DNA from: Eutypa lata
Taxonomy: Eukaryota > Ascomycota > Sordariomycetes > Xylariales > Diatrypaceae
DNA length: 64,000 bases
NCBI GenBank assembly: GCA_022661535.1
Contig: JAKULF010000004.1
Location: 4,402,001 to 4,466,000, forward strand
Direction: 5' to 3'
This document shows, one piece after another, positions 51,722-63,792 of the stretch. The notes under the pieces were generated by a model, which saw only the letters and a list, made by a program, of their open reading frames with translations, was not told where the DNA came from and did no database searches. The position numbers and the translations under genes were made by a program. Positions within the stretch are counted from its first letter, which is position 1. The number at the start of each line of letters is the position of its first letter.

Positions 51722-54479
51722 CGATATCTTTTAATGTTATCATGGAGCTAATTTCGTCAGACTAAATCATGCTCGGTAGCGACTATTGCGACAAAGACTC
51801 TTTCCTCTCCAGATACCGAGTCTTGAGATGGAGGTTAGACCATGCAGTGAGTAGATGAGACGGAAATTCGCGAGCAGGCGTCAAACTTGACACGTGTGGT
51901 TCATAGACCGCCGGTAAGATGTGACGTGCTAGCTATACTAAGGTGACTATTGTTCGATATTCGGTCCGCCTAGTTCGGACTCGACGAATAGCGCAAATGG
52001 TTTGGGGATTTCAGAGTTCACTGCCAATCGAGCAGAGCGGGAGAATAGACGATTGACCTATCACTTTAAGAGGACCGGAGAAAGAGGAATTCTGGTTATT
52101 GGGAAGAAGATTGGAATTGGGAAGTTTGATACCTTGGAAGTCAATAAAGATATTAGGACATGATGCCTTATGTATGTATGTAGTGCTATGTATGTATGCA
52201 TGCATATGCAATGTAGTAGGTGAGTCGAGATTAGATTAGGTAAGTACATATCTAAGTACTCTAGTCAAAGGTACCTACCTACGTTATCTACTTAGGTGTA
52301 TATACATGTAAGAAGCAACTTGACGTTTAAAAACGTGGTACAGGTAGGTAGATACTAAACAGCTTACCATAACTAACCTCCTAAGCTCATATTGTTGTAT
52401 ATTTTTTATAGCAGTACAACATCCAAGGTAAGAAGAAGAATAAGTTCTGTTCTCAGGGTAGAAGTAACTAGCTATGTATAAATGAATGTGCCTCTATACA
52501 TACATAACCGGTTACGAAGGTGGGTGGAGTCCGGTATGTACTTATCAGAATGGCGGGGAGGAAAAGGGGAGGGGAGGGGCGGATGCGAGAAGTTAAAGAT
52601 ATGCAAAGATCGAATTGATGTGCACCTCATCTTGCTCATCTACATAGCAATAACGAGTCTCAACTTCTTTTCATATCTAGAAGGTTCCACTAATGACGAT
52701 GCTCGTTTACATGCATGCATAGACTGCTAATACGATTCTTGGGGGGGTTACGTATGTTTGGTAGGTACCCGTTCTAGATAGCTATATAAGCTATATAACG
52801 CCATTCCCCTGATATACGTCAGTGGGCATACAGTGTCAGAGAACGTACATACCAAGGGATGTAAATATACCTATGTGTATGTAGAACTAGTTACTTAGGT
52901 ATTCCATGAGTGGTCTTGTGTTTAGACTATGTTTCGCAAGGCTGAGATAAAAGGTAACTGAAATCAAAAGTATACATTTGTAAATCCTGAAAAAAAGGGG
53001 GGTTAGTTACTGGGCATAATTATAACCCAACCACAACAGGGGAAAACTTGAAGCTCCCGGAGAGCTCTCCGTGTCTCCTTAGCGAATTGATTGGATACCT
53101 AGCTGCCTAGTTATGCTTAACTCTCCTTTCAGCATACGAAGTACGTCATAAGGCAAATGGGGTTATAAAAGAGAGAGGCTCTTCACTGCCGATAACGTTA
53201 ACTACATCCAGACAATCAACGGAGTATTTGCTCCAATATTGTAATATCACGACTAACTAGAAGATTATATCTTGTATGCAGCTGGAGGGCATTATGCCTC
53301 AAGCAGCGTATGTAGAATCTGAGGCTATTAATGTAAAATATTATATATGTATACGATACATATATAGATCCAGGGATAAACCCAGGATTAGTTACCCCCC
53401 ATCGTGTGTGATCCGAACCTTTGAATATACCAATAAGGAATGCCCCAGAGCGTCGGAGTGCACCCTAACAGGACATCAGCCTTTTCATTGGTGCATTCTT
53501 GCTACTGTATGTAGTACTGCCCCTATGTATGCTGTATGTAGGGACTACGACGATCGATTTTGCAATTGGAGCCGCGGGGTCCGTACAATTTTTCTTGTTA
53601 TCGACTGCATTTCCTGCTGTACAGACTGTATATAATGAACGATCGTTCAATACGAAAGTACTTTCAGCTGTACATAAGCATACCGCCCTTCTGCAGTCGG
53701 TTAGAAGTTGTCGTCCTCGTCGTAGTCTCGAGTTCAAGGTGCATGCATCAAGGTGTATGCATACCCTACTGCCTACCTACCTAGTAGGTACCTATATACC
53801 TACATACCTAGCATATCAAGGACCCTTCTGTCTCAGTTGCTGTCTGTCACATCCCGCACGCATGCATGCAACGCGCGCGATGGTGGCGACACTTCCCCGC
53901 CAACGTGTTTATCCCGTCATAAGGAGTCATTATTGCCTACCTATGATGGATATATGGAGTTCCCGTCCTGACGTTCCTGATATATGTATGTATGTCTATG
54001 TATAACGAGGATACGGTATGTATGTATGGGAATTGAATGATGATTATTTCCTAGGTAGGCTGATACATCTGGATCAAATCTGGATCAATGAAGATACAGT
54101 AGCGGCGATGCAGTGGTTAGAAAAAAAGCAGGCTTATATTGATTCGAAAAAGGGAAAAGACCTTGTTATCGTATTAGACATATGTTAAGTTGTATTTTGG
54201 GCAACGGTATTATGTATGTATGTGTGTATGTAAGGAGGTAAGACTACGTAAAAGCTACAAAAGAGAAAAAAAAGGGGGAGTTCCCTGTCCCTATGCCTGT
54301 TATACCCCTAAATCCTATAGGAACCTCACAATGCAACTCAATATTGAATCATCCATACCATGCTACTACGCCCGTGCTCTCTTTACTCCTCCCAGCTAAT
54401 ACACAAAACATCGCCGTATAAACGTACACACGCCCATATCTCTTGAGTGACCGAGTAGACATATAAACTAAGTCTCTAG
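51722..54479. other. 2.8-kb intergenic region
   Basis: No supported gene. Contains TATG/CATA repeats (52170-52210, 53985-54000), TACC/TAGG clusters (52240-52360, 53770-53815) and polypurine stretches (52550-52580). The Zn2Cys6 gene's promoter lies at the left end; frames near 53500-54000 are low-complexity and were rejected. Confidence 0.45.
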
Positions 54480-56240
54480 TCAGTACCGCTTCGTCGGACT
54501 TCGACTCTTCGTCGGGCTCCTTCCCCTCTCCCTCTCCCTCTCTCTATCCCTATCCCCCAACAACAACTTCGTAGGACTCCTCCGGCTGCCGGGTGTATGC
54601 GGCGGCGGGGCCAAGGCTCTAAAGCTAGACAGAGGGGCTACCGGAGGCGAGGCGTCCGTCTCGGGCGTCTCGTCGTTATGCGTCAGGTGGCGCGGGTTGA
54701 AGTGGCGCGGCGTCTGCGGCGCGATGTGCTCCCAGGCGATGCTGCGATCGGAGGGGTGGTATGCCGGTGTAGAGGCATATGGTGGAGGAGGTGGTGGCTG
54801 TCGGAGGAAATCGTTGGCGCTTCCGGCGTTTTTCACGAGCGAGGCGCCGCTGAACAGGACGATTGCTATGAGGATACCTATGACGATCTGTGGTTGGGTG
54901 TATGTATGTTAGCAATGTAAAGAATACACTAATGGAAGAATAGAAGAATAATTGATAGATGAATAGATATATGTAGTTAGTTAAACATACCAAAGTCTTC
55001 CAATGCAGCGTTTCAACGGCACTATTCAGCATCTCCGCTAGCTCAAGAATAACAGTGCGTATGGTCTTGGCGCCGTCCTCGTTCTGCAGCATGCAATCGT
55101 ACCAGTCGTCACACAGCTGGTGCATGGCGGGCAGGCGCTGCTCCACCGGGTGGCAGCGGTTCTGGGTGTAGCTGCTCGTGCACCGCTCGATCTCGGCCAC
55201 GATGTTATCCTTGGCCTTGCGGCGGGCGATCAGGAAGTCGTCGCGGAACCCGGTCCACACCGTCCACCCCAAGTAAAACGACCCGAACACCAGCACGAAG
55301 TTGAACAGCGTGTTCAGCCAGTACGTCATGATAGCCGGCGCGTGCGGGTGCCGCTGGATCACCGATAGGAAGTTGGCGAGCCAGCCCTCGTTTTTTCGTT
55401 GCCCCCCTGCCCCTCCCCCTCCTCGCCGAGATGACGCGCGCTGGTGGTTGTGGTGTGAGCTCGATGGCCGCTCGGTCGTGCTCTCGTCCGAGTCGTAGTC
55501 GGTTTCTTCCCATTCGTCGTGCTGGCGGTATGGTAGCCGGTACCCGCTGATGTCCTTGTCGTTGTAGCGTTTCCGCTTGCGCACCTTGTCTCGGTTCGGA
55601 AACACCGTGTGCATCATGAGCTCGCCCTTCCCTGATTGCTTCTTGCTGCTGCCGCCGAACAAGTTCTTCTGCCTGCTCATAGTTGCCGGCGTGATGGTCA
55701 TCTGGTTCAGGTCGTTGTAGGCGCGGTCGTTTTCCGGAGTATCGGCGTAGTCCGAGACGTCAGTAGCGGCGGGACTGGATTCTGCAGGTGATGCTGCTTC
55801 GGAGTAGGCGTCGGCGTCGAAGGGTTTTCGAGGTGTGGTGAATGCTGGATTGCGGAAGGGAGGTGCGGTGATGGTTCTATTTATGTGGGAGGTGGAGAAT
55901 ATGGATGGTGGTTGTTGAGATGGTGTACCTGGTAGAGGCTTCGTCTTGGAGGGTGTGCTTTGTGTGCGACTCAGAGGATTCTGGCCGAATGTGCCGAAGC
56001 TGCTAGATGAACCAAACACATCTTACAATAGAAGTTAGTTGAATGTTTGTTTCCATTGAGAATGAAGGGGATAAAGGGTGCATTGCTGTGCATACCTTTC
56101 TGTTGCTGTTGTTGTTGCTGTTGTTGCTGCTGCTGCTGCTGAAGACGTCTTGTAGACTGCACGAAAGGACTTGAGGGATCCATGGGGCCATGAGTTTGAT
56201 ATTCCCAATCCATAGGAGATTCATAGGTTCGTCTGTTCAT
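54480..56240 (-). CDS. BRL1: nuclear envelope protein Brl1/Brr6
   Basis: Three exons on the minus strand: 56240..56096, 56021..54991, 54887..54480, 527 aa. Introns are 74 and 103 nt with branches AACTAAC and TGCTAAC. I chose the ATG at 56240, the first in this frame. The N-terminus is disordered with a stretch of about 14 Gln encoded by CAG/CAA. The family core is two membrane spans (IMTYWLNTLFNFVLVFGSFY; IVIGILIAIVLFSGASLV) flanking a luminal region with four conserved Cys (RCTSSYTQNRC, HQLC, DWYDCM). In yeast, Brr6 and Brl1 act in nuclear-pore assembly and nuclear-envelope lipid balance. Ascomycete moulds usually have one copy. The tail carries Arg/Glu and SPTK repeats. Confidence 0.9.
56104..56145 (-). 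repeat. CAG/CAA repeat coding poly-Gln in Brl1
   Basis: Interrupted glutamine-codon run in exon 1 of the Brl1/Brr6 gene, just before the donor of its first intron. Confidence 0.75.
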
Positions 56241-57096
56241 CTTGGGTGGTTTTGTATATTCGATAGAAAACAATTCGGGGGTTTTAAGTTTGATTTGGAT
56301 GGCGACTGGACCAGGCTACGGCCCGAGTAACCAAGAATTAAACAAAAGGAAATGTTGACAGAGCGACAAGTATGTAATGAGCCACCTGCACCTGCAGAAA
56401 AGTGACAATGCGATTTCCACCTGGTGAGTTTGCGAAAGGTTAACAACTTGAGTGAAAGTGGGTTCAGATGTTTGTTCAATTGGTTATGTATTAATTGGCT
56501 TTTCCAGGTTTTGTTCCATTTGCTTATTCTAGTAACCATCAGCCTCAAGTAAACAAACTTACTAGCCACACTTATAGCTACGTTTTCATTAGCTGCAATT
56601 ACATACTCCAACTAACCTTTAAACGGTTAGTCACAGTAATGAAGAATGGGGATGGATGAGGCTGATAGTATACCCATAGTTAAAAGCTAATGGCTGGAAT
56701 GGTGGTAGGTAACTCATTACCTCCCTGTTGTACTTCGTACCTCTTGCTGCATTCGATAAGCTGATAAAAGCGTTTCCTACCTGACCTCACTTCAATCATC
56801 ACCAACTTATTCTTGCTTTTTAATCAACTTCTCATCTGAACATACAAAACACCTGTGTCGCATCCAGACACCATCAAGCGACCTAATTACCAGTCCAAGG
56901 CATATCCTCCCTTTCTGACTACTCTACACACTTCTAGTAAATCCCATCACGTATTAACTAGGGATTTCCATATCTCCTTCCATCCTTCCACTTGAGTCGA
57001 AGCACCCAAGTTCGCTTCGTGATCTTTCCATCTTCCATTCGACGCGCCTTCGCCTTCCACTTCCACAGCATCACACACACAAAAACGCCACCGAAG
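56241..57096. promoter_or_regulatory. divergent promoter between Brl1/Brr6 and Iws1
   Basis: The 856 bp separate two head-to-head core genes and contain no other gene. Both 5' leaders must lie here. The Iws1 side (56820-57090) is rich in CA, CT and ATC pyrimidine tracts, common in fungal housekeeping promoters. Confidence 0.5.
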
Positions 57097-58678
57097 ATGT
57101 CCGACGGCGGCTCAGCTGCGGTTTCACCGCCTGCCGCCCCAAGCCTCCACGAAGAAGACCCCGACGACCAGCCCAAGGAGCTAGGCGATTACGACGTAGC
57201 CGACGCCGGCGACTCGGACAAGGACTCCGACGCGCTGTCCGAGATCGACGAGGACCAATTCGATGATTTCAACCCAGAGAACGTGCACATCGATGAGCGG
57301 CCCGTCGACATCGACGAGGACGTCGCCCGGACCCTGAAGGCGGGAAAGAGGAAAGGCACGGCCACGAAGAAACCCAAGGAAGGAAGGCGCCTGAAGAAGC
57401 GCACACGCGACGGGGACGAGGCAGACGTTCCGGATGGTGAGATCCTGAGTTCGAAACGCGTCCGGAAGGGTCCCGAAGAGAGCGAGAAGCCTTCACCTGA
57501 GCCCGAGAACGAGGAGAACCTCACGCCGGAGGAGAGAAGGCGCAGAGCCATTGAGAGAGCGGCGCGGAAAGAGGTCAAGAAACCCGCTAAGAGACGCAAG
57601 AAGGACGAAGTTGTACGTGTGACAGACTGGCAGACCGCCAGACAATGACAAGCGCTCGAAACCAGATCTTGGGTTTCTCGAGCCTGAGGAAATGGGATGA
57701 ATTGGTTCCTTGACTAACATGCATACCCCCCTAGGACCTCGAAGACGAGCTAGACGAGAAGATCGCCGACCTGAAGCTGCGCATGGAGAACGCCTGCACG
57801 GCGGACAACAAGGCGCGCGAGGAGGGGTCGCCGGCGGTGCACAAGCTGAAGCTGCTGCCGGAGGTGATGTCGCTCCTGAACCGCAACACGAACCAGGCGG
57901 CGGTGATCGACCCGGACACCAACTTCCTGCAGCACGTCAAGTTCTTCCTGGAGCCCCTGAACGACGGCTCGCTGCCGGCCTACAACATCCAGCGCGACAT
58001 CCTGACGGCCCTGACGCGCCTGCCCATCGAGAAGGACACCCTCCTGTCCAGCGGCATCGGCAAGGTCGTCCTCTTCTACACCAAGAGCAAGAGGCCCGAG
58101 GTCGGCATCAAGCGCGTGGCCGAGCGCCTGCTGGGCGAGTGGAGCAGACCTATCCTTAAGCGCACTGATGACTACAAGAAGCGGCACGTGGAGACGCGTG
58201 ATTTCGATTACCAGTATGTTATTTTCTTTGTGTTCTTCCTCTTGTTTACCCCATCACGATTTGTCTTACTTTATTTCATTTCACTTCATCTTCATATTAC
58301 ATATTACTCCGTCCCCATCCCTACCAGATGCACCTTTCTCAATGATGATGACGATGACTACCTACCTACTTACCTTACCGATCGATCTAACTAACCAAAT
58401 CCAACAGAGCCGCCAAACTCCGCCAAGCCACAGGCTCCAGCCAACTCACGCTGACGCAGCGGCCAGCGGCCACCAGCATCCGCGACGCCGAGCGCGAACG
58501 CATCCTAGCCCCCACCACCACCAGCAACCGCGCCCGCGTCGTCGGCCTCCCGTCTTCCTACTCCATCGCCCCGCGCAGCACCTTCGACCCCTCCCGGGGG
58601 CCCGAGCACCGTCCCATCGGCGCGAGTGGGCTGGAGGCTTTCCGGAAGACGTTTCAGAAGGGGAAGAAGAAGGGTTAG
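57097..58678 (+). CDS. IWS1: transcription elongation factor Iws1/Spn1
   Basis: Three exons, 57097..57612, 57735..58213 and 58408..58678, 421 aa. Introns are 122 and 194 nt; the first has branch GACTAAC and acceptor CCTAG. ATG context AAGATGTCC. The N-terminal 170 residues are disordered, acidic (DSDALSEIDEDQFDDF) then basic, with bipartite nuclear signals (KKPAKRRKK). The conserved core is the TFIIS N-terminal (TND) fold: KLKLLPEVMSLLNR, NFLQHVKFFLEPL, NIQRDILTALTRLP, LLSSGIGKVVLFYTKSK, VAERLLGEWSRPIL. In yeast, Spn1/Iws1 binds Spt6 and the RNA polymerase II elongation complex and is essential. Length and order match fungal orthologues; nothing odd apart from strong GC bias at third positions. 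Confidence 0.95.
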
Positions 58679-59050
58679 TAGTGAGTGTTGAGTTGAGTTG
58701 GTTGGTTGATGGTGGGATGTGGAAGGTGAAGGTGAGGGAAGGGTGCAGTGAGTGATGGTTGCGGTTGTGTGGCGGCGGGTAGTGGGTGTGTATGTGCATA
58801 CCGTTGGTGCTGGGGATTTAAAGAAAGGGGAAGGGGAGAAGGAAGGAAGGAAGGAAGGGAGGGGAGAAGGAAGGAAGGGAGGGCAGAAGAGCAACTGCTT
58901 GCCTTCGTCCTCCAGTTAGTAAGTAAGTAAACTAGCTGCCTTGCTTCTCGTGTATCAAATTTACATTACCAGGGTTCACTTTGCCACATGTCGTGCTTTG
59001 TTTAAAAAAGAATCTGGGAATACTTATTAGTCAAAGGGATGAGATGATGA

Positions 59051-59081
<31 letters not shown>

Positions 59082-60331
59082 AGCCAGATGGCCCTACGAC
59101 TGTAATTTCGCTTTATTAACTAATAGGCCATGCATATGGATGCCTATATCAAATATGAGACCTACGACGATGTTGCAGTGCAGGATTCCTAGACGTGAGG
59201 ATGAAGATGAAGATTAGGTATTCTTGAAATTTTGGTCTTGTCTAGGTAATGAGTGATAAGCGGCGGTTCTCTTAAAGAATCGCTACTTGCAGGTTGATCC
59301 TTCAACAACAACAGCACCTTTCTTATTTCGACCATCTCGATTATGTAATAGTTCTTCCCTTGGCTAGTTTCATAGAAAAAATTACTTATTTACATAAATA
59401 CCTGGGTATATAGCCAGGCAAGTACGTAACATAAGGTTGTGTTGTAAAATGACAATTCTTTACTTCGTTAAACCCGTTGCTTTTGTTATATGTGTAAATA
59501 TTTTAGTTTCGTCCAGATGATTGATGGCGCTCTCAGCGGTACGTGGGAAGACTTAAGGCACCCACGCAGTTGACAAGCTTATGTGACTGATTTTCTTCGT
59601 TGGCCGCACTACATACTCCTAACCATCCCATCATCGGAACTGCTATACTACCTATATTGCGTCATCATCATCATCATCATATTCTTCTTTTTCTTCTTCT
59701 TCTTCTTCTAATACTACTACTACTACTTTTTGGGTGGCGTTGTTATAGCTAACCACTTCAGCAAGAACAACGGCTAACGTCAGGCCCTTATCATCATGAG
59801 CGTCACCAGCCCTGCCAGCCATACCAAATATATATCTATTCTTAACAGCGGCACAGCACTAAAAATCGAGAGTCGGACAGACAGATAGTCATAATTGTTC
59901 ACGCTGCTTTCTTACTTTCTCTGTCCAATATCAAGATCAAACCCGCATTCTCTAGGTAGAGCACAAGTCTCTTATAATCTGCTTATATTGTGGTATATAA
60001 ACTAGTACAATAATTAAACAAAAACATCTAATAAATGACAAGTCTTAGGTGATGGCCGTGTTTAGTATAATTAATCACCGATCTTTAAGGTATATACATA
60101 GATCTAAAGGGTCGTCACATTTCTAGAAATCCTAGCAGGTCAGATTTCAAACCATCAATATAAAGTGGTTGTCACCTTGTCACTCAGATCCCGCGCAAGA
60201 CATGGTAGTAAGAGGTATAAATAAGCATTGGCATCCCTCATTCTCAAGAATGTAGATGAGCCCCCCCACCCTTCCTGAACTAATACAAGAAGAACCCGTT
60301 AGAAAACACCACATAGCTGACGTGATCATAG
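58679..60331. other. intergenic, microsatellite-rich
   Basis: No supported gene. Contains GGAA/GAAGG runs (58825-58885), a (TCTG)n run (59052-59081), and ATC, CTT and ACT triplet runs (59664-59727). The rest is AT-rich. Confidence 0.45.
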
Positions 60332-62305
60332 CTATAATAATTTTAGACTTGCTTGATCGGGGCAAATTACCTGACATTGTATGTCAGTGAACCACCAGTC
60401 TACTCGTCCTGTCCGAGGTAGTTCAATCCATTCATGAATTCCATCTTCTTCTTTGCTTGATGGACCCTGAGTAACCTTCGACACGTATGGGCGCCTTGAA
60501 GGTGTTCGTGCAAATCCTAAGCATAGCCTTTGAACCCGACCAATTACTAAAGGTGTACTTGCGCAATCGAATCGAAACTGCCCAATACAAGCCTGGTCCC
60601 CGTTTCCGTAGCGAATCAAAAGACCAATTACTGGCGAATGCGTCTCCAGGTTTCTTTGGCAAGGGATAATTTCCACGGCGTTATCAAGAGTGGCCGAAGT
60701 CAAGAAATAGTCGTGGAATGCAATATGGCCAGACGGTGGGGAAAAGCTTTCGATTGGGAAAGGTGTACTATAGTCAGGAGGCTTGTCTATTGCTAGCCGA
60801 TCAATGCCGCGGGGAGAGCTGTTGAAATGGATTTGGGTCGGAGAGTTTGATAACTTTGCAACGTGACACCATTCTGGCGAAAACAGATGTGGAACTACAT
60901 GTGGCCCAATAAGGGTTATGCGGCCTTGGTTGGTTTTTAACTATTGAAACCGTTAGCTAAGAGATCGTGGGCATAATATATCAAAAGTGCCTTACCAGTA
61001 AGGCAGTACATCGGTATAATCTACCCACTCGTTGCCAGATATCAGAGATCCACTCATTCTTGTCGAGTGGTAGGTAAATCCAGATGGCATTCTGGTAGCA
61101 TGCATCAATTTCCTCATAAAAAGGTGTTGCGCCGCCTTTGCGATGGGCATACAGTGCTATGATACGGTGATACCAACAAGCAGAATATCCGGTGATTTCG
61201 GGACTATTACACTCAATGGATATCATCCGGAGATTTTTTTCTGGGTGTTTAACTCCTGTAGGTGTGAGACTGTGTTGATATAAAGGCGCAGTCTTGTAAG
61301 GGGCCATAGGGGCTGCCCACAAGATGGAATCGGTTGCTGTTGGGTAAACAATGCACCGAAGCTTAATGCCCTGCTAAGGAATCAGAACGCATAGACATAA
61401 CGATCAGGTAAGAGACGTGACTCACGTCCGAATTTGCCTTTATGACCCTGGAACCAGAAGGGATTCTTATGGTTCGCCACCAAGTACCCGACTTAGTATC
61501 GTCTGGTATTAGCAGCTTTAAGAGGTATTGGCATAAGTTCCATGTCATTTAACTCAGCACAACTTACCGAATTTTTGGCAGCAGCAAACAATGTTTGACG
61601 TATTCCTAGATGATCTTCTGATACATAGAGTATCTCGGTCGATAAGAGCTCGTTGGCATCAAAGATCTGCTGGTCTCCATGTCCAATAACAGGGGTGTTT
61701 GCTAGATTCGCAATATAATTGACCCCGTCGATCAAGACGAAACGAGCCCATATGCTAGCAGAAATATCAACGCAACAATCGGAGGAGCAGCGTATAAGCC
61801 AAGCCTCCCTTGTTGTGGCAACAGCGTACTCCCGGACAAGTAACTTTGCTATCTGCAACCAGATTTCTGCAGGCAATCGTGTCGTTGTTTCCTGGGAATT
61901 CATCAGGGCTTCCTGAAGAACCGAACAGATCTTGTTTTGCCGTTTAATTTTAGCACCAAGGAAAGGCTCGAAAGAAAATTCCATCGCTTTAAGGAAATGT
62001 TGCGGCGGATGAAACGATAAGAACGATATGCACTTTGAATGACAAGCAATGGCTTGGGCGTCCATATGACGACACAATCCTCCACATAGCTCAAGTGTTG
62101 ACCGTAATGGGATACTATGAAAAAAAGGTTGGCCATAAAGAAATTCGTCAGAGCTGCCATCATCTGTGCCTAGTGGTTGTTAATGAGTATTTTTGGATTG
62201 GCCATGCAAGACATACTTACTTGCAATAACAAGCTCGCCTAGTTTTAAATTAAACCTGCAAAGTTTGCATTGTAGAGAAATATAATGTGTCAGCTCTGGT
62301 GCCAT
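60332..62305 (-). CDS. F-box-like protein of a fungal-only family
   Basis: Five exons on the minus strand: 62305..62221, 62169..61568, 61491..61426, 61370..60996, 60940..60332, 578 aa. Introns are 51, 76, 55 and 55 nt with canonical donors. The start is the ATG at 62305, giving CKLCRFNLKLGELVIA, a CxxC opening. Then come CGGLCRHMDAQAIACHSKC and an F-box-like LPAEIWLQIAKLLV near residue 110. The C-terminal half contains TGYSACWYHRIIALYAH, IWIYLPLDKNEWISDIWQR, LIRYGNGDQACIGQFRFDC and WWFTDIQCQ, which I recognise as conserved in uncharacterised filamentous-fungal proteins. If the F-box is real it would recruit targets to an SCF ligase. The acceptor of exon 4 is a NAGNAG pair, so one extra Gln is possible. 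Confidence 0.75.
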
Positions 62306-63203
62306 GATTGTCTTGCTTATGATAAGAAAAACTGGTAATAAAATTGTTGGCAATTACTTGTTAACATAAATACGAAGTAATAAAGAGAACAATCAAAGAT
62401 GAAAAGCAAAAGAAAGTTGTTACGTTCCATGTGTTAATAGCTGACTCTGCTATTAGTTATCGTTTAATTCACATGGTTGCTTATGGAAGACAAATACCTC
62501 GTTAAATACAGAACTACGAAGTAGTTATATGCAATAACTACATATGTAAATATGTAACTGTGCTTCTTAGTCCCACTTCCTCTGTTAGTGCTGGATAAAA
62601 ACTAAAGAAAAAAAGAAAGAAAAAGATTTAAGGTTTATAAGTAATTAAAACGAAATTGTTAATGAAAAGAGAAAAGTGAATGAGATTAAAGACAACAAAA
62701 TATCGGTCTCTAGCAGGGCTTGGTTCTGCTAAGGCAAGTTGTCTTTTTTTCCTTTGCGGGCCCATACTGTGCTACCGAGGTATTCCTTCTCTTTCCACTC
62801 ATTCTTGTTCGATGACTGTTATAGTTCGAAGTTTGAGTTTGTTCTGGTTTGCCTTACAACTAGGCATTGCCATGGCTCTCATGAGAGCTTGAATTCATCA
62901 CAACGGAGGGAAGTGCTGTCATGGCCCTCGTCCATAGTAGTATTGTCACGGCACCGATGAACCATAGGGTCAAGATAAGTATATTGTTGTTGTACGAAGG
63001 AGGAAAGGAGGAAGTCTAGCTAGGTGGCGCGTAGCGCCACTATATATACAGGAATCCGGTATACGCCCGTGCACTCCACTTGGTGCCGTGACAAGTATCG
63101 AGATATTCCGTGCCTGCTTGTACATGCTCGGCCCAAGGGAGAGGATCAGCTCGGGTTGTAGCATCGCTCCACGATCATACGCTTCAGCTTCATACGCTCC
63201 AAG
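62306..63203. other. AT-rich intergenic region
   Basis: No gene. The F-box-like gene's promoter is on the left. Frames near 62680-62960 are short and unlike any family I know. Confidence 0.4.
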
Positions 63204-63792
63204 TTAAGAAGTTTGTTGAGTAGGATCATGTTGGCTCTTCAGGGTGGGGGCATTCATCATTGGCCGCTGGATTTTAATAAAATCAACAGATTTATCAAAC
63301 AACGCAGTGCCATGCTGGGAACATATCTCCGTATAATACGCCCCCTTAACTTCATTGGCAACGAAGTTGTCAAGTGAGGACATTTCCTTGTCATCTTTAC
63401 CCAGATACCAGAAGCGGAACTTGGTTCCAATCGTGGTCAGTGTATAACTATAAGCTTGTTAATCCGAGGTGCTCTATTTTACGTTTCATCGCATCCTTCG
63501 CTTGCCTCTTAACCACTCTTATAGCGTCATGGTTTCGCTTGAATTCAATGAAAAGGACGGGTGCTGTCGTATGGTGATCTCTATCGTATTTTTCGATGAG
63601 ACCGTCGGCCCGTCTTAAGGAATTGTCGGTAGGAGACTCCCAGAGATAGAGGTAGTCATCGGCTAGGGAGAAATGCTATGGGAGGAAGTTCTGCCAGAAC
63701 CTGGCCGAATAGGCTTCTATAGACTTCTGGGCCTCTTTATGAAGCATCACCAGGACAGGATGATCCCGGAATATTTTGGGTAAATCTTCCAT
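63204..63792 (-). pseudogene. broken gene with ExK nuclease-like motif
   Basis: On the minus strand an ATG at 63792 opens MEDLPKIFRDHPVLVMLH, but the frame meets TAG at 63676-63678. Protein-like sequence resumes in the same frame (DDYLYLWESPTDNSLRRADG, then APVLFIEFKR) and stops at TAG 63448-63450. A second frame continues with TLTTIGTKFRFWYLGKDD and DNFVANEVKGAY to TAA at 63204-63206. The order, a D...(hydrophobic)-E-F-K strand followed by GTKFRFW, resembles PD-(D/E)xK-type nuclease-fold proteins that are common and uncharacterised in Sordariomycetes. One nonsense codon plus one frameshift make it a pseudogene. The nuclease link is inference. Confidence 0.55.

Noticed and set aside
53499..54005. 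168-aa plus-strand frame
   Set aside because: Starts at a non-conserved position in microsatellite-rich DNA; residues include repeat-encoded TYLVGTYIPTYLAY.
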